NCBI GenBank assembly: GCA_038210985.1
Contig: JBBQWB010000015.1
Span: 1 to 43,614, forward strand
Reading direction: 5' to 3'
DNA: 43,614 nt
Source: JAQUGA01 sp038210985
Lineage (GTDB): Bacteria > Bacteroidota > Bacteroidia > Bacteroidales > WCHB1-69
Position numbers and translations under genes: made by a program
Notes under the pieces: model-generated
The model's database searches: none
What the model was told of the DNA's origin: nothing
What the model saw: only the letters and a program-made list of their open reading frames with translations
Shown here: in pieces, positions 42,814-43,614 of the stretch
Numbering within the stretch: the stretch's first letter is position 1
Layout of the letters: each line of letters begins with the position of its first letter

Positions 42814-43054
42814 TTTCACAAATCTAACTCCATCCTAAACTTGAAATACACCTGATTTTGACACTTTTTAAAACATGTTTTACAACAACCTCAAAACGAC
42901 ACGTATACGGCTAAGTGGCTCCATTTTCGGGTGACTCGGGACACAATTTCATCCAAAATTTACGAAAGATTTGTTTTTAAAAGATTATATTTTGTCATAA
43001 AATTTGCAAATATCAAGGCAAATTTTTCGCCAAAATCATTTTTTAATTAAACAT

Positions 43055-43084
43055 AATAACCCCCGCATTTCATGCGGGGTTATT
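43055..43084. terminator. Strong hairpin AATAACCCC-CGCAT / ATGCGGGGTTATT
   Basis: The arms AATAACCCCCGCAT (43055-43068) and ATGCGGGGTTATT (43072-43084) pair over 13 bp with one bulged C and a TTC loop. The base-paired A/T ends make it a bidirectional terminator candidate, but it lies about 240 bases past the MATE gene stop, and the T-rich flank (AATTTT) is short. Confidence 0.5.
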
Positions 43085-43370
43085 AATTTTCGACACCTAC
43101 GGCGTCGTAATTTGAAAAACCAAAAACCAAAACTTTAAACTATATTTTTTTTTCCGCGATAGCGAAATCAAACAGATAAACTTGTCCGACAACTGGCGGA
43201 TACCTTATAAAAACTAAAACTTCTAAACTCGTGCGTTGGCAAGGGCAATCCGCCGCGACGGAGTGGCAAGACGGTGGCGTAAATGCTAAAACAATTAGAA
43301 ATTCGGAAAAGGCACTTGCGTCTCAAACAAAAACTCAATATGGGCTATTGTGTAAGAGTTTTTGGTTTGA

Positions 43371-43475
43371 CTACTTTTCCTGAATTTCTTTTGTTTTAGC
43401 AGGGCGGGTTGCAGCATTAGTTTTGTCTAGCTTTTTTTTGGATACTTTTTTTGGCCCAGAATCAGCGATAATCAT
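43371..43475 (-). CDS. Doubtful 34-residue lysine-rich small ORF
   Basis: Reading from ATG at 43475 gives 34 residues (MIIADSGPKKVSKKK, then LDKTNAATRPAKTKEIQEK), ending in TAG. The frame is also open upstream to about 43540, without a better start. The composition (10 Lys in 34) is far from random AT-rich translation and is typical of small nucleic-acid-binding proteins. However, there is no visible promoter or ribosome site, and the ORF starts within the arm of a hairpin. It may be the remnant of a longer gene. Confidence 0.2.
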   Translation of the reverse strand: MIIADSGPKKVSKKKLDKTNAATRPAKTKEIQEK

Positions 43476-43531
43476 CGCTGAAACGATTAAATGGTTGTAA
43501 ATAAATTTGTAAATACAAATTTCAACAACCA
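43463..43531. repeat. Two adjacent inverted repeats near the right edge
   Basis: CAGCGAT (43463-43469) pairs with ATCGCTG (43474-43480) as a 7-bp hairpin with a 4-base loop. Beyond it, TGGTTGT (43492-43498) pairs with ACAACCA (43525-43531), enclosing AAATTTGTA and TACAAATTT (9-bp arms, two-base loop). A cruciform or a structured RNA end is possible. Confidence 0.65.
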
Positions 43532-43614
43532 CTAAATCGGGGTTAAATCAAACTAAATCAAGCAGTTTTGTTTATTATTTTTTCTACTTGATTAATTTTG
43601 ATTAAACAAGAAAA

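Larger units (their letters stand above)
42814..43614. other. 800-base non-coding, structured region at the right edge
   Basis: No well-supported gene. The stretch contains a strong hairpin (43055-43084), a GC-richer patch around 43230-43290, a GCCAGTTGTCGG-like quasi-palindrome (about 43177-43192), two further hairpins (43463-43531) and one doubtful 34-codon ORF on the minus strand. Local base composition differs from the AT-rich neighbours. The right boundary is beyond the window, so what flanks it is unknown. Confidence 0.6.

Noticed and set aside
43440..43480. tmRNA 5' end on the minus strand (GATTCTGG-like sequence)
   Set aside because: Only a short match to the tmRNA start is present; there is no resume codon tag frame and no matching 3' CCA-side pairing in the following sequence.

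Overview
The window is a chromosomal segment from an AT-rich member of the Bacteroidota, probably the Bacteroidales/Marinilabiliales side of the phylum, although the exact order cannot be read from one window. The evidence is a gene with a type IX secretion (Por-type) C-terminal sorting domain, a DUF4369/TlpA-type lipoprotein, the Bacteroidota form of LpxH, and the Bacteroidota promoter -7 motif TAnnTTTG in front of most divergently transcribed starts. There are 36 well-supported protein genes, one of them disrupted by a stop codon, plus one doubtful small ORF. I see no rRNA, tRNA, CRISPR array, prophage or transposase gene. Nearly everything is household and envelope biology. The accessory signal lies in four non-coding stretches.

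Layout, left to right. Positions 1-491 are non-coding and hold two families of short palindromic repeats. Next come an MltF-like lytic transglycosylase (minus), a large Tim44-like/zinc-ribbon/TerB membrane protein (2023, plus) and two small secreted unknowns (3949-5312). RecJ (minus) follows, then a sensor histidine kinase with a downstream monoacylglycerol-lipase-like hydrolase (minus), and a lipoprotein (9754, plus). A leucine-rich-repeat/Ig/T9SS-sorted protein (10316-11494, minus) carries an in-frame TAA exactly in the loop of a perfect 12-bp hairpin.

From 11568 to 19346 a tight, overlapping minus-strand operon reads: redox-dead TlpA-like lipoprotein, M1 aminopeptidase with a barrel-like C-terminal half, LpxH (lipid A synthesis), BamA-type barrel without POTRA domains, nitroreductase, SAM methyltransferase. 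Divergent from it, a plus-strand run from 19505 to 31325 begins with an exopolysaccharide module (Wza-type export lipoprotein, Wzc-type tyrosine kinase/copolymerase, RfbC, WecA/MraY-type initiating transferase, lytic transglycosylase). It continues through UvrA, a retropepsin-like protein, a metallo-beta-lactamase-fold hydrolase, a pterin pair (PTPS and FolE) and an Fe-S pair (SufE and a SufT/MIP18 protein).

The right third has Dxs plus a U32 peptidase-family protein (minus), and SerS, a lipoprotein, a TPR protein and KsgA (plus). These are followed by PyrF plus a YwqK/MORN-like protein (minus) and a MATE exporter (plus). The PyrF-MATE gap contains a 256-bp candidate MITE (13 of 16 bp terminal inverted repeats, exact 7-bp TATCAAA direct repeats on both sides). 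The last 800 bases are non-coding, structured and locally richer in G+C. They contain several hairpins and a doubtful 34-codon lysine-rich ORF.

I did not find an obviously new defence or biosynthetic system. The best candidates for follow-up are the MITE, the hairpin-loop stop codon, the duplicated Tim44/zinc-ribbon architecture, the M1-peptidase/barrel fusion inside the LpxH-BamA-like operon, and the cysteine-free TlpA paralogue.
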